This document shows, piece by piece, positions 55,736 through 64,000 of a stretch of 64,000 nucleotides of DNA; positions within the stretch are counted from its first letter, which is position 1; every line of letters begins with the position of its first letter. This DNA is from Saprospiraceae bacterium (GTDB taxonomy: Bacteria; Bacteroidota; Bacteroidia; Chitinophagales; Saprospiraceae). Below the pieces are notes generated by a model, which saw nothing but the letters and a program-made list of their open reading frames with translations, was not told the origin of the DNA and did no database searches. The translations under genes were made by a program, and so were the position numbers. The stretch spans positions 1 through 64,000 of the forward strand of contig JALHOZ010000015.1 of assembly GCA_022842725.1 (NCBI GenBank), read 5' to 3'.

Positions 55736-58700
55736 ATGAATAAATGGATTTTATTGGCGGGGATGTTATTGCTTCCGCTGACAGCTTTCCTTCAAACCAT
55801 AACAGGACTCGTTAAAGACGGTGCCAACAATGAAGCACTGATCGGGGTTAATGTAGTAGAAAAAGGTACTTCCAACGGTACCATCACCGATATAGACGGC
55901 AAATTTGAATTGGCACTTACAACACAGAATGCAACACTGGTATTTTCTTATATCGGTTATCAGGACACAGAATGGTTGGTCAATAACCAGACAGAATGTA
56001 TGATATCAATGAATACATCTGCTGCTTTTTTGGATGAAATAGTGGTAGTAGGTTACGGGGTGCAAAAAAAATCCGTTGTCACAGGAGCGATATCAAAACT
56101 AAAAAGCGAAGACCTCGAAGATATGCAGGTGGCCCGATTGGAAAGTGCTTTACAAGGCAGAACTTCCGGAGTAAGGGTAACCCAAAACTCAGGACAACCG
56201 GGATCTGCAGCCGTAGTCCGGGTAAGAGGAACAACCACATTGGGTAATTCTGACCCTTTATACGTGGTGGATGGTATCATCATCAGCGGTGGTATCGATT
56301 ACCTTAATCAGGGAGACATCGAATCCATCGAAGTATTAAAAGATGCTGCATCTGCCTCTATATACGGAACAAGAGGTGCCAACGGGGTTATTCTCGTTAC
56401 GACCAAAAAAGGAAAAAAAGGAGGTATGAAGGTCAATTACAGCGGCTTCTACGGGACACAAAGACCCTGGAGGAAGCTGGCTTTATTGGATGCCACAGAA
56501 TATGCCACTTTGATGAATGAAGCAAGTCTGGCAGCCGGTCAGGGTGTTATTTTTGACAATCCGCGCTCTTTTGGTGCGGGCACAGACTGGCAGGATGCGG
56601 TATTCAGATATGATGCACCGATTCAACAACATGAATTAAGTATATCCGGGGGTAATGAAAAATCCACCTATTTTGCTTCATTTGCCTTGTTGGATCAGGA
56701 TGGAATCGTTTCTGCGGCTCAATCCAATTACAAAAGATATACAGCGCGTTTTAACTCAGAACATAAAGTTTCTAAAAGATTTACTTTCGGAAATACCGTA
56801 GCTTATACCCGTGTGGATGGCCAGGGCATTGCTGAAAATACGGAATTTGGTTCACCGTTAGGTCGTGCAGTCAACCTTGATCCGATCACACCATTGTATG
56901 AAACCAATCCCGATGTTCTCAATTCTACCGTATTTACAAATTTTCCGGTTGTAAGAGATGAAAACGGTGTTTTTGGTATTTCCAATTATGTGACTTCAGA
57001 AATCTTAAATCCTGTAGCAGCTTTAAAGGTCCAACAAGGCAACGGCTGGAGTGATAAAGTTGTCTCCAACGTATTTGGTGAATTTGAAATTTTTAAAGGA
57101 TTAAAATACCGGGCAAGCGCAGGTGGTGACCTGGCATTTTATGGCGGAAGGAATTTTACCCCAATTTTTTACCTGAATGCAGCCAACAGAAATGATATCA
57201 CCCGATTCAACAGAACCCAAAACAAAGGACTTCACTGGATCATTGAAAATCAGTTGATTTATCAAAACAGATTCGGAGACCACGATGTTACTTTTTTGAT
57301 TGGTGCTTCCAGAGACCGGGCTTTCGGTGAAGGTATCGGAGGTACAATTTCAAACATTCCGGTGGACAATATTGAAGACGCTTCTTTATTGTTTGCAACA
57401 CCTGTCGAAACACAGGCTTTCTACGGATTTGAATACGATTCAAGAGTTGCTTCCACGTATTCGAGATTAAATTATAATTACAAAGAAAAATATATCATCT
57501 CAGGTGTATTGAGAAGAGATGGTTCTTCAAAATTCGGTAAAAATAACCTCTATGGAACTTTTCCTTCTGTTTCAGCAGGTTGGGTGATTTCTGAAGAATC
57601 TTTTATTCCTACAAACAAAAACATCAATTTCCTCAAACTTCGTGCTTCGTGGGGTCTCAACGGAAACGACAGAATCGGTGATTTCCTGTTTATTCCGACG
57701 GTGACCACAGGAAGTAATTACACTTTTGGTGCTGACAACAATCTGACCATCGGTGCCACACCACTGATTCTTGCCAATCCTGACCTGAGATGGGAAGAAA
57801 CCAGTCAGTTGAATATTGGTTTGGACATGGTTTTATTCAAAAATGTAAAGCTGACAGCTGAATACTTTTTGAAAAAAACAGACGGTATCCTGCAAACGTT
57901 CAGAATTCCTGATTTTGTTGGTTTTCAATCACCTATCGGCAACATCGGTAAAATTGAAAATGAAGGATTCGAGCTCGAATTGGGTTACAGTAAAAGTGTT
58001 AATGGCTGGAATTTTGATTTTTCAGGAAATATTTCCTACAATGATAATATCGTGACTTTTATTGCTCCGGATCGGGATTTCAATCCGGGGCAATTTTTTT
58101 CACCGCAGGGACTTGAGATCACACGGACTTCTGTAGGTCAGCCGGTAGGATATTTTTTCGGATATAAATCTAATGGTTTGTTTCAGAATCAGGCAGAGGT
58201 TGATGCTTATACCAATGCAGACGGACAGAAACTGCAGCCGAATGCAGCACCGGGAGATATTCGTTTTGTAGACCACAATGGCGACGGTGTCATTGATGCG
58301 GATGACAGAACCAACATCGGAGATCCTACGCCGGAATGGACATACGGAACCAATTTGAGGGTTGATTACAAAAATTTTGACCTGAACATTTTCGGACAAG
58401 GCGTATTTGGCAATGATGTGTACCGAGCAACCCGACGTTTTGACCTGCAAATGGCAAATCTTACAGCTGATGCATTGGGAAGATGGACCGGAGAAGGAAC
58501 TTCACAACATTATCCGCGTTTGGTCATGAATGATCCGAATATGAATTTCAGCCGTAGTTCTGATTTTTATGTAGAATCAGGAGCTTTTTTCAGAATTAAA
58601 AACATTCAGTTGGGTTATACGTTACCGGAAAAATGGGCAAAAGTTCTTTCTTTAGGAAAAACCAGATTTTACGGAACGATCAACAATGCGCTGACGTTTA

Positions 58701-58810
58701 CCAAATATAGTGGTTTTGATCCTGAAATCGGTGCCGGTAATGGTGTCGACAGAGGAATTTACCCTCAGGCAAGGTCTTTCATTTTTGGTGTTAATGTGAC
58801 CTTTTTGTAA
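55736..58810 (+). CDS. susC: SusC-like TonB-dependent outer-membrane transporter
   Basis: 1024 residues. Signal peptide about 1-20. An N-terminal carboxypeptidase-regulatory-like domain (about 20-100, GANNEALIGVNVVEKGTSNG) is followed by a plug (about 105-225, GYGVQKKSVVTGAISKLK, VRVRGTTTLGNSDPLYVVDG, SIYGTRGANGVILVTTKKG) and a C-terminal barrel ending in the strand RSFIFGVNVTFL. This is the full SusC architecture and usual length. It imports oligosaccharides together with the SusD lid encoded 20 nt downstream. The GH16 genes that follow point to beta-1,3-glucan (laminarin-type) oligosaccharides. Confidence 0.95.
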   Translation: MNKWILLAGMLLLPLTAFLQTITGLVKDGANNEALIGVNVVEKGTSNGTITDIDGKFELALTTQNATLVFSYIGYQDTEWLVNNQTECMISMNTSAAFLDEIVVVGYGVQKKSVVTGAISKLKSEDLEDMQVARLESALQGRTSGVRVTQNSGQPGSAAVVRVRGTTTLGNSDPLYVVDGIIISGGIDYLNQGDIESIEVLKDAASASIYGTRGANGVILVTTKKGKKGGMKVNYSGFYGTQRPWRKLALLDATEYATLMNEASLAAGQGVIFDNPRSFGAGTDWQDAVFRYDAPIQQHELSISGGNEKSTYFASFALLDQDGIVSAAQSNYKRYTARFNSEHKVSKRFTFGNTVAYTRVDGQGIAENTEFGSPLGRAVNLDPITPLYETNPDVLNSTVFTNFPVVRDENGVFGISNYVTSEILNPVAALKVQQGNGWSDKVVSNVFGEFEIFKGLKYRASAGGDLAFYGGRNFTPIFYLNAANRNDITRFNRTQNKGLHWIIENQLIYQNRFGDHDVTFLIGASRDRAFGEGIGGTISNIPVDNIEDASLLFATPVETQAFYGFEYDSRVASTYSRLNYNYKEKYIISGVLRRDGSSKFGKNNLYGTFPSVSAGWVISEESFIPTNKNINFLKLRASWGLNGNDRIGDFLFIPTVTTGSNYTFGADNNLTIGATPLILANPDLRWEETSQLNIGLDMVLFKNVKLTAEYFLKKTDGILQTFRIPDFVGFQSPIGNIGKIENEGFELELGYSKSVNGWNFDFSGNISYNDNIVTFIAPDRDFNPGQFFSPQGLEITRTSVGQPVGYFFGYKSNGLFQNQAEVDAYTNADGQKLQPNAAPGDIRFVDHNGDGVIDADDRTNIGDPTPEWTYGTNLRVDYKNFDLNIFGQGVFGNDVYRATRRFDLQMANLTADALGRWTGEGTSQHYPRLVMNDPNMNFSRSSDFYVESGAFFRIKNIQLGYTLPEKWAKVLSLGKTRFYGTINNALTFTKYSGFDPEIGAGNGVDRGIYPQARSFIFGVNVTFL

Positions 58811-58830
58811 ATCAATTCAAATATTAAAAA

Positions 58831-60354
58831 ATGAAACGTACATATATTATAGCTTTTATTTTGGTCGTTTTCAGTACCTTTTCGTGCAACGACGACTTTT
58901 TGACCCTGGAGCCCAAAGGAACAGCTCTTGAAACCAATTTTTACAGAACAGAAGAAGAATTGTATCAGGGAATTGTTTCAGTTTACGACGTGCTTCAATG
59001 GGGCGGACGAAATGGCTGGACTATGCAGCTCGGACTCATGAATGCGGCATCTGATGATTGCCTGGCCGGAGGAAGTGATGCGTCTGACCAACCATCATGG
59101 GTTGCCATGGACAATTTTACCGTTACGCCCAGCTTGGGACCTCAAGCCGGAATTTGGAGCAAATATTATGCAGGTATCGCCAGAGCCAATCTTGTTTTGG
59201 AAAAACTGGCAGGTGCTTCAGAAAATATTAAAAAACCATTTATCAACAGAGCAACAGCAGAAGTTAAATTTTTGAGAGCATATTATTATTTCGAATTGGT
59301 GAGATTGTTCGGAAGACCGGTTCTTACACTGGAAAGAATCAATCCGGATGGCATCAATGCTCAAAAACAAGTCACATCCGCAGAAGTTTATGCTCAGATT
59401 GAAGCTGACCTCAGGGATGCTTACAATACCTTTGATTTGCCGACAAGTGTTCCTTTATCAGAGACCGGAAGGGTTACCCTCGGAGCTGTGACTTCATTGT
59501 TGGGGAAAGTGATTTTGTATCAGAACGATCCCGCAAGAATGGCAGAAGCGGCCACCTTATTGGAAGAAGTTATTTCCTCAGGTCTGTATGCATTGGAAAC
59601 CGATTACGGACAGATATTTAATCCTGCCAATGAATGGGGCGTTGAATCCATTTTTGAAATCAATCATTCTGAAAACCAAAGAGGTGGTTATGGCAATTTT
59701 GGAAACGGCGAAACGGAAGGAAATTATAACATTCAGTTTTTCGGAATGCGTGATTTTATTCCTTCAGGAACAGCAGGATCAATTTTCGCAGCAGGTTGGG
59801 GCTTTTGTCCGGTGTCAGAATCATTGGTAGAGTTTATGAAAAACGATCCGAGATTTGCCCACACCATCATCGATGGAAAGGCTTTAACAGCTTCAGGAGC
59901 CAGCTATTCAACAGGTTATCAGAATACCGATTATTTCATCCGGAAATATTGTCCGATCGAAAGTCTCAGAGCAGGGGACGGAGAGCCTGCACTCAATTGG
60001 AGAATGAATGAAAAGGTCATCAGATATGCAGATGTTTTATTGATGTGTGCGGAAGCTCATGCCCTTTCAGGAAATGATGCCAGAGCCAGAACATTAACAA
60101 ACCGTGTGCGTTCAAGAGTTGGATTGCAACCGCTCAACAGCAGTGGAACTGCCTTATTGGATGCTATCTACAGAGAACGAAGAATGGAATTGGCCACAGA
60201 AGGTCATCGGTTTTTTGATTTGGTCAGAAGCGGCAGAGCAGTAGAATTTTTGGGACCTTTGGGATTCACAGCAAATAAAAATGAAGTTTTGCCCCTTCCT
60301 CAGGTTGAAATCGATATTTCTAATGGCGTGATCAAACAAAACAATAATTATTAG
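58831..60354 (+). CDS. susD: SusD-like surface glycan-binding lipoprotein
   Basis: 507 residues. Lipobox FSC with Cys19 (CNDDFLTLEPKGTALETNFY), the classic SusD opening. Helical TPR-like scaffold with LRAYYYFELVRLFGRPVL and the C-terminal RagB/SusD block (VIRYADVLLMCAEAHAL, IYRERRMELATEGHRFFDL). It caps the SusC barrel and presents glycan for import. It lies 20 nt after susC and 28 nt before the PKD lipoprotein. Confidence 0.95.
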   Translation: MKRTYIIAFILVVFSTFSCNDDFLTLEPKGTALETNFYRTEEELYQGIVSVYDVLQWGGRNGWTMQLGLMNAASDDCLAGGSDASDQPSWVAMDNFTVTPSLGPQAGIWSKYYAGIARANLVLEKLAGASENIKKPFINRATAEVKFLRAYYYFELVRLFGRPVLTLERINPDGINAQKQVTSAEVYAQIEADLRDAYNTFDLPTSVPLSETGRVTLGAVTSLLGKVILYQNDPARMAEAATLLEEVISSGLYALETDYGQIFNPANEWGVESIFEINHSENQRGGYGNFGNGETEGNYNIQFFGMRDFIPSGTAGSIFAAGWGFCPVSESLVEFMKNDPRFAHTIIDGKALTASGASYSTGYQNTDYFIRKYCPIESLRAGDGEPALNWRMNEKVIRYADVLLMCAEAHALSGNDARARTLTNRVRSRVGLQPLNSSGTALLDAIYRERRMELATEGHRFFDLVRSGRAVEFLGPLGFTANKNEVLPLPQVEIDISNGVIKQNNNY

Positions 60355-60382
60355 TCTTTATTCATCAATTAAAAAATAAATC

Positions 60383-61264
60383 ATGATAAAGTTTAGATAT
60401 GTTTTTATTGCCATCATGATGGTAACTGGATTTATGGCATGTGAGCCTGATACGGACGATAAGATCGCCTTGGGTGAAGTTCCTGCCAATGCTGATTTCA
60501 GTATCACGGCTGACGCTGAAAATCCAAATACCTATATTTTGGAAAATACAACGCCAGGAGCATTTATTTATAACTGGGATTTTGGAAACGGAACCAAAAA
60601 GTCGGGCGCTAAAGTCAGTGCTTTTTACCAGAAAAAAGGAGATTATGTCGTCATATTGACGGTAGCCAATGCAGGAGGACACAAAAAGGTGGAAAAAACC
60701 ATTACTGTGCCTGAAGATGCACCAATCAATTGTGAAGACAATGAAGTTTTGGAATTTTTGTCTGATTGTGGTCAAAAAGTCTGGAAACTGAATCCTGATG
60801 CCGGCGCCCTTTGGGTAGGACCAGCAGATGGCAGCCAAACCTGGTGGCAAAATCAAGTCATGGAAATCGATGTAAGACCTTGTGCATGGAATGATGAGTG
60901 GACATTTACCGATGATCTGAAAATGATCTATGATACCAAAGGGGACTTGTGGGCAGAAGATTATATGGGATTTCCGTTTCAGTGTGTTGATGAAAATCTT
61001 CTGGCTGATAATGTAAAACCCTGGGCTTCAGGAACACATAGTTACACAGTGTTGACTGAAGGTGGGGTCAATACACTTTCTGTAAATGGTTTGGGAGCTT
61101 TTATCGGATTGCCCAAAGCTACCAATGGAGCAGAGGTAAAACTTCCGGTAAGTTCCATAACGTATACCATTTCAAAAATGGAAACAAGAGCCAACGAAGA
61201 TTTTCTGGAGATATTTGTCAATTTTGGCCCGGGAATCTGGAGGTTTCAATTGGTGTCTAAATAA
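60383..61264 (+). CDS. PKD-domain lipoprotein of the laminarin-type locus
   Basis: 293 residues. Lipobox MAC with Cys20. A PKD domain (about 45-115, FIYNWDFGNGTKKSG and GDYVVILTVANAGG) is followed by a C-terminal domain rich in Trp (KLNPDAGALWVGPADGS, QTWWQNQV, WNDEWTF), suited to glycan stacking. It occupies the SusE/SusF position. PKD lipoproteins next to SusCD and GH16 genes are a known feature of laminarin loci in marine Bacteroidota. Surface glycan binding is inferred. Its TAA overlaps the ATG of the GH16 gene by one base (TAATG). Confidence 0.85.
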   Translation: MIKFRYVFIAIMMVTGFMACEPDTDDKIALGEVPANADFSITADAENPNTYILENTTPGAFIYNWDFGNGTKKSGAKVSAFYQKKGDYVVILTVANAGGHKKVEKTITVPEDAPINCEDNEVLEFLSDCGQKVWKLNPDAGALWVGPADGSQTWWQNQVMEIDVRPCAWNDEWTFTDDLKMIYDTKGDLWAEDYMGFPFQCVDENLLADNVKPWASGTHSYTVLTEGGVNTLSVNGLGAFIGLPKATNGAEVKLPVSSITYTISKMETRANEDFLEIFVNFGPGIWRFQLVSK

Positions 61265-62094
61265 TGAAATTTTTGCCCGAAACATATATCATTTTGGCTG
61301 TTTTATATAGTTTTGATTTTGTAAAGGCTCAACAATCATCCGATCAAACCTACCAATTGGTTTGGTCGGATGAATTTTCAGAAAAAGGAAAACCCGATGG
61401 AACAAAGTGGGTGTATGATCTGGGTGACGGTTGTCCGACGGTATGTCAATGGGGCAATCAGGAATTGCAATATTACACATCGGACTCTTCCAATGTGTAT
61501 GTCCGGAACGGATATCTTTTTATAACTGCCAGAAAAGAAAACAAAGGTTCTCGCGAATTTACGTCTGCCCGGCTCAAAACCAAAGGGAAAGGAGATTGGA
61601 CGTACGGGAAAATAGAAGTCAGAGCTAAACTTCCAACGGGTCGCGGAACATGGCCGGCTATCTGGATGTTGCCGACACAATCAGTCTACGGAGGTTGGCC
61701 AAAAAGCGGCGAAATTGACATTATGGAACATGTAGGTTATGAACCGGATTCGATATTCGGCACCGTTCATACGACATCTTACAATCATATCATCGGCACA
61801 CAAAAAGGTGGTGCCTTGTATGCAGGAGATTGTGAAAAATCCTTTCATGTATACAGTATTGAATGGAATGAAAATAAAATTGATTTTTTTGTGGATGACT
61901 TTTTGTATTTTACATTCACAAATGAAAACAAAACCAACAAAGAATGGCCTTTTGACCAACCCTTTCATTTGCTGCTGAATGTTGCAGCAGGAGGTAACTG
62001 GGGCGAAAAAAAAGGTGTCGATATGAATATTTGGCCACAACAAATGGTCGTTGATTATGTTCGGGTATATCAATTACCTTCATCAAAAATGTAG
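61264..62094 (+). CDS. GH16 family endo-beta-1,3-glucanase (laminarinase-like)
   Basis: 276 residues. Signal peptide ends VKAQ (about 23) with no lipobox, so periplasmic or secreted. A GH16 beta-jelly-roll has the catalytic motif GEIDIMEHVG: Glu150 nucleophile, Asp152, Glu155 acid/base. Other landmarks are LVWSDEFSEKGKPDGTKW at the start, ELQYYT, GRGTWPAIWMLP and the closing QQMVVDYVRVYQ. Length equals a bare GH16 domain. It hydrolyses internal beta-1,3 (or mixed 1,3/1,4) bonds; laminarin is the best fit. Start overlaps the PKD gene stop. Confidence 0.93.
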   Translation: MKFLPETYIILAVLYSFDFVKAQQSSDQTYQLVWSDEFSEKGKPDGTKWVYDLGDGCPTVCQWGNQELQYYTSDSSNVYVRNGYLFITARKENKGSREFTSARLKTKGKGDWTYGKIEVRAKLPTGRGTWPAIWMLPTQSVYGGWPKSGEIDIMEHVGYEPDSIFGTVHTTSYNHIIGTQKGGALYAGDCEKSFHVYSIEWNENKIDFFVDDFLYFTFTNENKTNKEWPFDQPFHLLLNVAAGGNWGEKKGVDMNIWPQQMVVDYVRVYQLPSSKM

Positions 62095-62098
62095 TTTT

Positions 62099-63289
62099 AT
62101 GTACAGATTAAAATATGTTACCGTTTTTTTGATTTCAGCGTTTATTTTTTCATGTGATGAAGGAAGCGGACCCGTAGATGAAAATCCGGTTGGTAAACAA
62201 CTTGATGTCAGTGATGTGGTCAGGTTTGAAGGTAATGCAGGTACCTCTTTGTTTACGCTCAATGCCAGGCTTTCAACGACATCAGATCTGGATGTAACTT
62301 TTGATTACGTAACCGAAGCTTTTTCTGCCAAAGAAGGTGAGGATTACAAAAAGACTCAGGGCAACATCACCATACCGGCTGGTCAGCGCAATGCAGTTTT
62401 TACGGTTGAAGTGGTAGGAGATACCTTAAGAGAAGAAGATGAAGTTTTTTATATCGTTCTTTCTAATGTTAAAAATGCCGTTGCTGTCCGCGAAAAAATA
62501 AGTGTTACCCTCCGGAATGATGACACTTTTGTCGAAGAAACGGAAGATGGATTTATCAGTCCTGATAATTATGCCGGATTTGATAAAGTCTGGGCTGATG
62601 AATTTGAAGGAACAAATATTGATCTGACAGCATGGACACATGAGCTCGGTGCATCAGGATGGGGAAACAATGAATTGCAGAATTATACTGCATCTCCCCA
62701 AAATTCATATCTGACCCAAGGAAAACTGGTCATTGAAGCCAGAAGAGAAAACAATGGTCAATACACTTCTGCCAGAATGATAACCAAAGGTAAAAAGGAG
62801 TTTTTGTTCGGTAGAATTGATATCCGTGCCAAACTGCCTAAAGGAAGAGGAATATGGCCGGCTTTGTGGATGCTTGGATCGAATATTCAACAAGTGGGTT
62901 GGCCTGCTTGCGGCGAAATAGATATTATGGAAATAGTCGGTCATGAGCCTAATAAGCTGCATTGTACGGCACATTGGGGCAATCAGGGACAATCATTCAG
63001 TATCAATTCTTCCAAGTCAACAACGTTGGATTCAGGAGATTTTTCTGACAAATTTCACGTATTTTCAATCATTTGGGAAAATAATCGGATTAACTGGTAT
63101 CTCGATAATAAGCTCGTTCATACCCTGACACCTGCCAATACAGCAGGGTACAGTTATCCGTTTAATCAGGATTTTTTCTTCATCTTTAATATTGCTGTCG
63201 GTGGAAACTGGCCCGGCAATCCGGATGCATCGACCCAATTTCCGCAAAGGATGACGGTCGATTATATCAGGGTTTTTCAGAAGAAGTAA
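62099..63289 (+). CDS. GH16 glucanase lipoprotein with Calx-beta domain
   Basis: 396 residues from the ATG at 62099, 4 nt after the previous stop. An in-frame ATG at 62051 would overlap that gene and spoil the signal peptide. Lipobox IFSC with Cys19, so probably on the outer membrane surface. A Calx-beta-like module lies at about 35-142 (EGEDYKKTQGNITIPAGQ, REEDEVFYIVLSN). A GH16 domain runs from 160 to the end (VWADEFEGTNIDLTAW, ELQNYT, GRGIWPALWML) with catalytic Glu273, Asp275 and Glu278 in CGEIDIMEIVG. Together with the soluble GH16 before it, this suggests surface cutting followed by further cleavage inside. Confidence 0.93.
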   Translation: MYRLKYVTVFLISAFIFSCDEGSGPVDENPVGKQLDVSDVVRFEGNAGTSLFTLNARLSTTSDLDVTFDYVTEAFSAKEGEDYKKTQGNITIPAGQRNAVFTVEVVGDTLREEDEVFYIVLSNVKNAVAVREKISVTLRNDDTFVEETEDGFISPDNYAGFDKVWADEFEGTNIDLTAWTHELGASGWGNNELQNYTASPQNSYLTQGKLVIEARRENNGQYTSARMITKGKKEFLFGRIDIRAKLPKGRGIWPALWMLGSNIQQVGWPACGEIDIMEIVGHEPNKLHCTAHWGNQGQSFSINSSKSTTLDSGDFSDKFHVFSIIWENNRINWYLDNKLVHTLTPANTAGYSYPFNQDFFFIFNIAVGGNWPGNPDASTQFPQRMTVDYIRVFQKK

Positions 63290-63388
63290 AAGCAAATAAA
63301 CCCATGTCATTGGAGTTCATTTAATTGAATTTTAGATGGTTTGGTTTTGTAATAAATAAAATTGATTCGGGTAAGATAACATCTTTAT

Positions 63389-63422
63389 TTATTAACATCT
63401 TTTGTGTTTTTCAGCATACCCT
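63389..63422 (+). repeat. Degenerate right end of the 24.4-kb MITE
   Basis: 31 of 34 bases match 24623-24656, including TTTTGTGTTTTTCAGCA, the terminal inverted repeat of the element at 24410-24657. No matching left end was found upstream, so this is a relic or a partial copy. It lies in the gap 63290-63536 between the second GH16 gene and the next gene. Confidence 0.55.
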
Positions 63423-63536
63423 TATATATTAAAAAAAATTTGAACATCACAATTTGTTTCTTCAACGCTGAACATTAGCGGAATTATTGAACAATTTATA
63501 AAGAAGACTATTATTCTTTGGAATCTTTTTTTGTTT

Positions 63537-64000
63537 ATGAGGCAATTTATCCTGTTAGTATCGTTTTTTTTATTTGTTGATGTTTCTTTTGGCCAAGACC
63601 TTGATTACCTGAAGGACACTACATATATAGAAAAAATTAAAGGTCCCCTAACATTTGATGGCTTAAGTGACGAGTCATTTTGGGAACATGCCTATAAAAT
63701 GAAGTTTACAACTTTCAGGCCCGTTTGGGGCGGGGACCCCTCTGAAAAAACAGAGATGCTTTTGACTTATGATGATGAGTGTTTCTACATTGCAGGGAGA
63801 TGTTTTACAAAAGATAGTTCTTCGTTGGTGATCAGGAATCTGGTTCGTGACGGATGGCGTGGTGATGATTGGATGACCTTTCATATTGACAATACTTTTG
63901 ACAAACAGAATGCATTGGTTTTTTCTGTTTACCCTATGGGAAGCCGCTATGATGCAGCCATAGGCAATGATGGGGTAAATTTAGGTTCGTCTGCTTTTAA
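63537..64000 (+). CDS. CBM9/DUF5916-like secreted protein (N-terminal part)
   Basis: Begins at the ATG at 63537 (MRQFILLVSFFLFVDVSFGQ signal peptide) and is open to the window end, 154 codons. The mature start has the carbohydrate-binding family 9-like pattern: LTFDGLSDESFWEHAYK, TEMLLTYDDECFYIAGRC, RDGWRGDDWMTFHIDN, FSVYPMGSRYDAAIG. In Bacteroidota such a domain usually precedes a large DUF5916 barrel-like region. It may bind glucan products and belong to the same locus, but the MITE relic lies between. The C-terminus is unseen. Confidence 0.75.
   Translation, partial: MRQFILLVSFFLFVDVSFGQDLDYLKDTTYIEKIKGPLTFDGLSDESFWEHAYKMKFTTFRPVWGGDPSEKTEMLLTYDDECFYIAGRCFTKDSSSLVIRNLVRDGWRGDDWMTFHIDNTFDKQNALVFSVYPMGSRYDAAIGNDGVNLGSSAF

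Noticed and set aside
60365-60856. 163-codon minus-strand frame
   Set aside because: It is antisense to the PKD lipoprotein inside a compact plus-strand operon.

Overview
The window is from a Bacteroidota chromosome, most likely the family Saprospiraceae or a close relative. The evidence is the SusC/SusD pair, type IX secretion (T9SS) sorting domains of both type A and type B, Bacteroidota promoters of the form TTTG-N19-TAnnTTTG, AT-rich intergenic DNA, many fn3/PKD/CBM-like secreted proteins, and LytTR-type two-component systems. No rRNA, tRNA, CRISPR array or phage module was seen.

Layout. (1) 1-1671: the tail of an unidentified gene and a secreted propeller-like protein preceded by a perfect 12-bp dyad. 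(2) 2051-24358: a HisKA_2 histidine kinase and LytTR regulator, followed by a tightly packed 19.5-kb four-gene run. The run encodes an outer-membrane barrel, a 3131-residue giant secreted protein, an 868-residue fn3 protein and an 1.87k-residue T9SS cargo protein. The 11-mer ATTCAGAACAT occurs once upstream of the kinase and twice, 21 bp apart, directly upstream of the barrel promoter. This suggests that the LytTR regulator controls both transcription units. This is the strongest candidate for an undescribed system. (3) 24410-24657: a MITE-like element with 17-bp terminal inverted repeats. (4) 24716-28593 (minus): a T9SS type B cargo gene split by a one-base frameshift in a homopolymer. (5) 28837-33258 (minus): a DUF4440-type lipoprotein and an apparent O-acylation operon (SGNH-like, MBOAT, DUF418). 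(6) 33446-33670: a large imperfect palindrome. (7) 33698-39816 (minus): a secreted PA14/discoidin-like protein, DUF1501, DUF1800 and a small coiled-coil protein. (8) 40140-46718: mostly small secreted proteins and lipoproteins, including a second apparently frameshifted gene. (9) 46786-50576: a propeller sensor kinase of the LytS type with a LytTR regulator. (10) 50649-52548 (minus): small zinc-ribbon, membrane and secreted proteins. (11) 53272-63289: a polysaccharide utilisation locus with a T9SS glucan-binding protein, SusC, SusD, a PKD lipoprotein and two GH16 enzymes, predicted to act on laminarin-like beta-1,3-glucan. (12) 63537-64000: the start of a CBM9/DUF5916-like protein running off the window.

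The common theme is cell-surface biology: polysaccharide capture and degradation, T9SS-exported adhesin-like proteins, probable cell-envelope O-acylation, and LytTR-type signalling. Functional names come from recognising motifs by eye. No database search was run.
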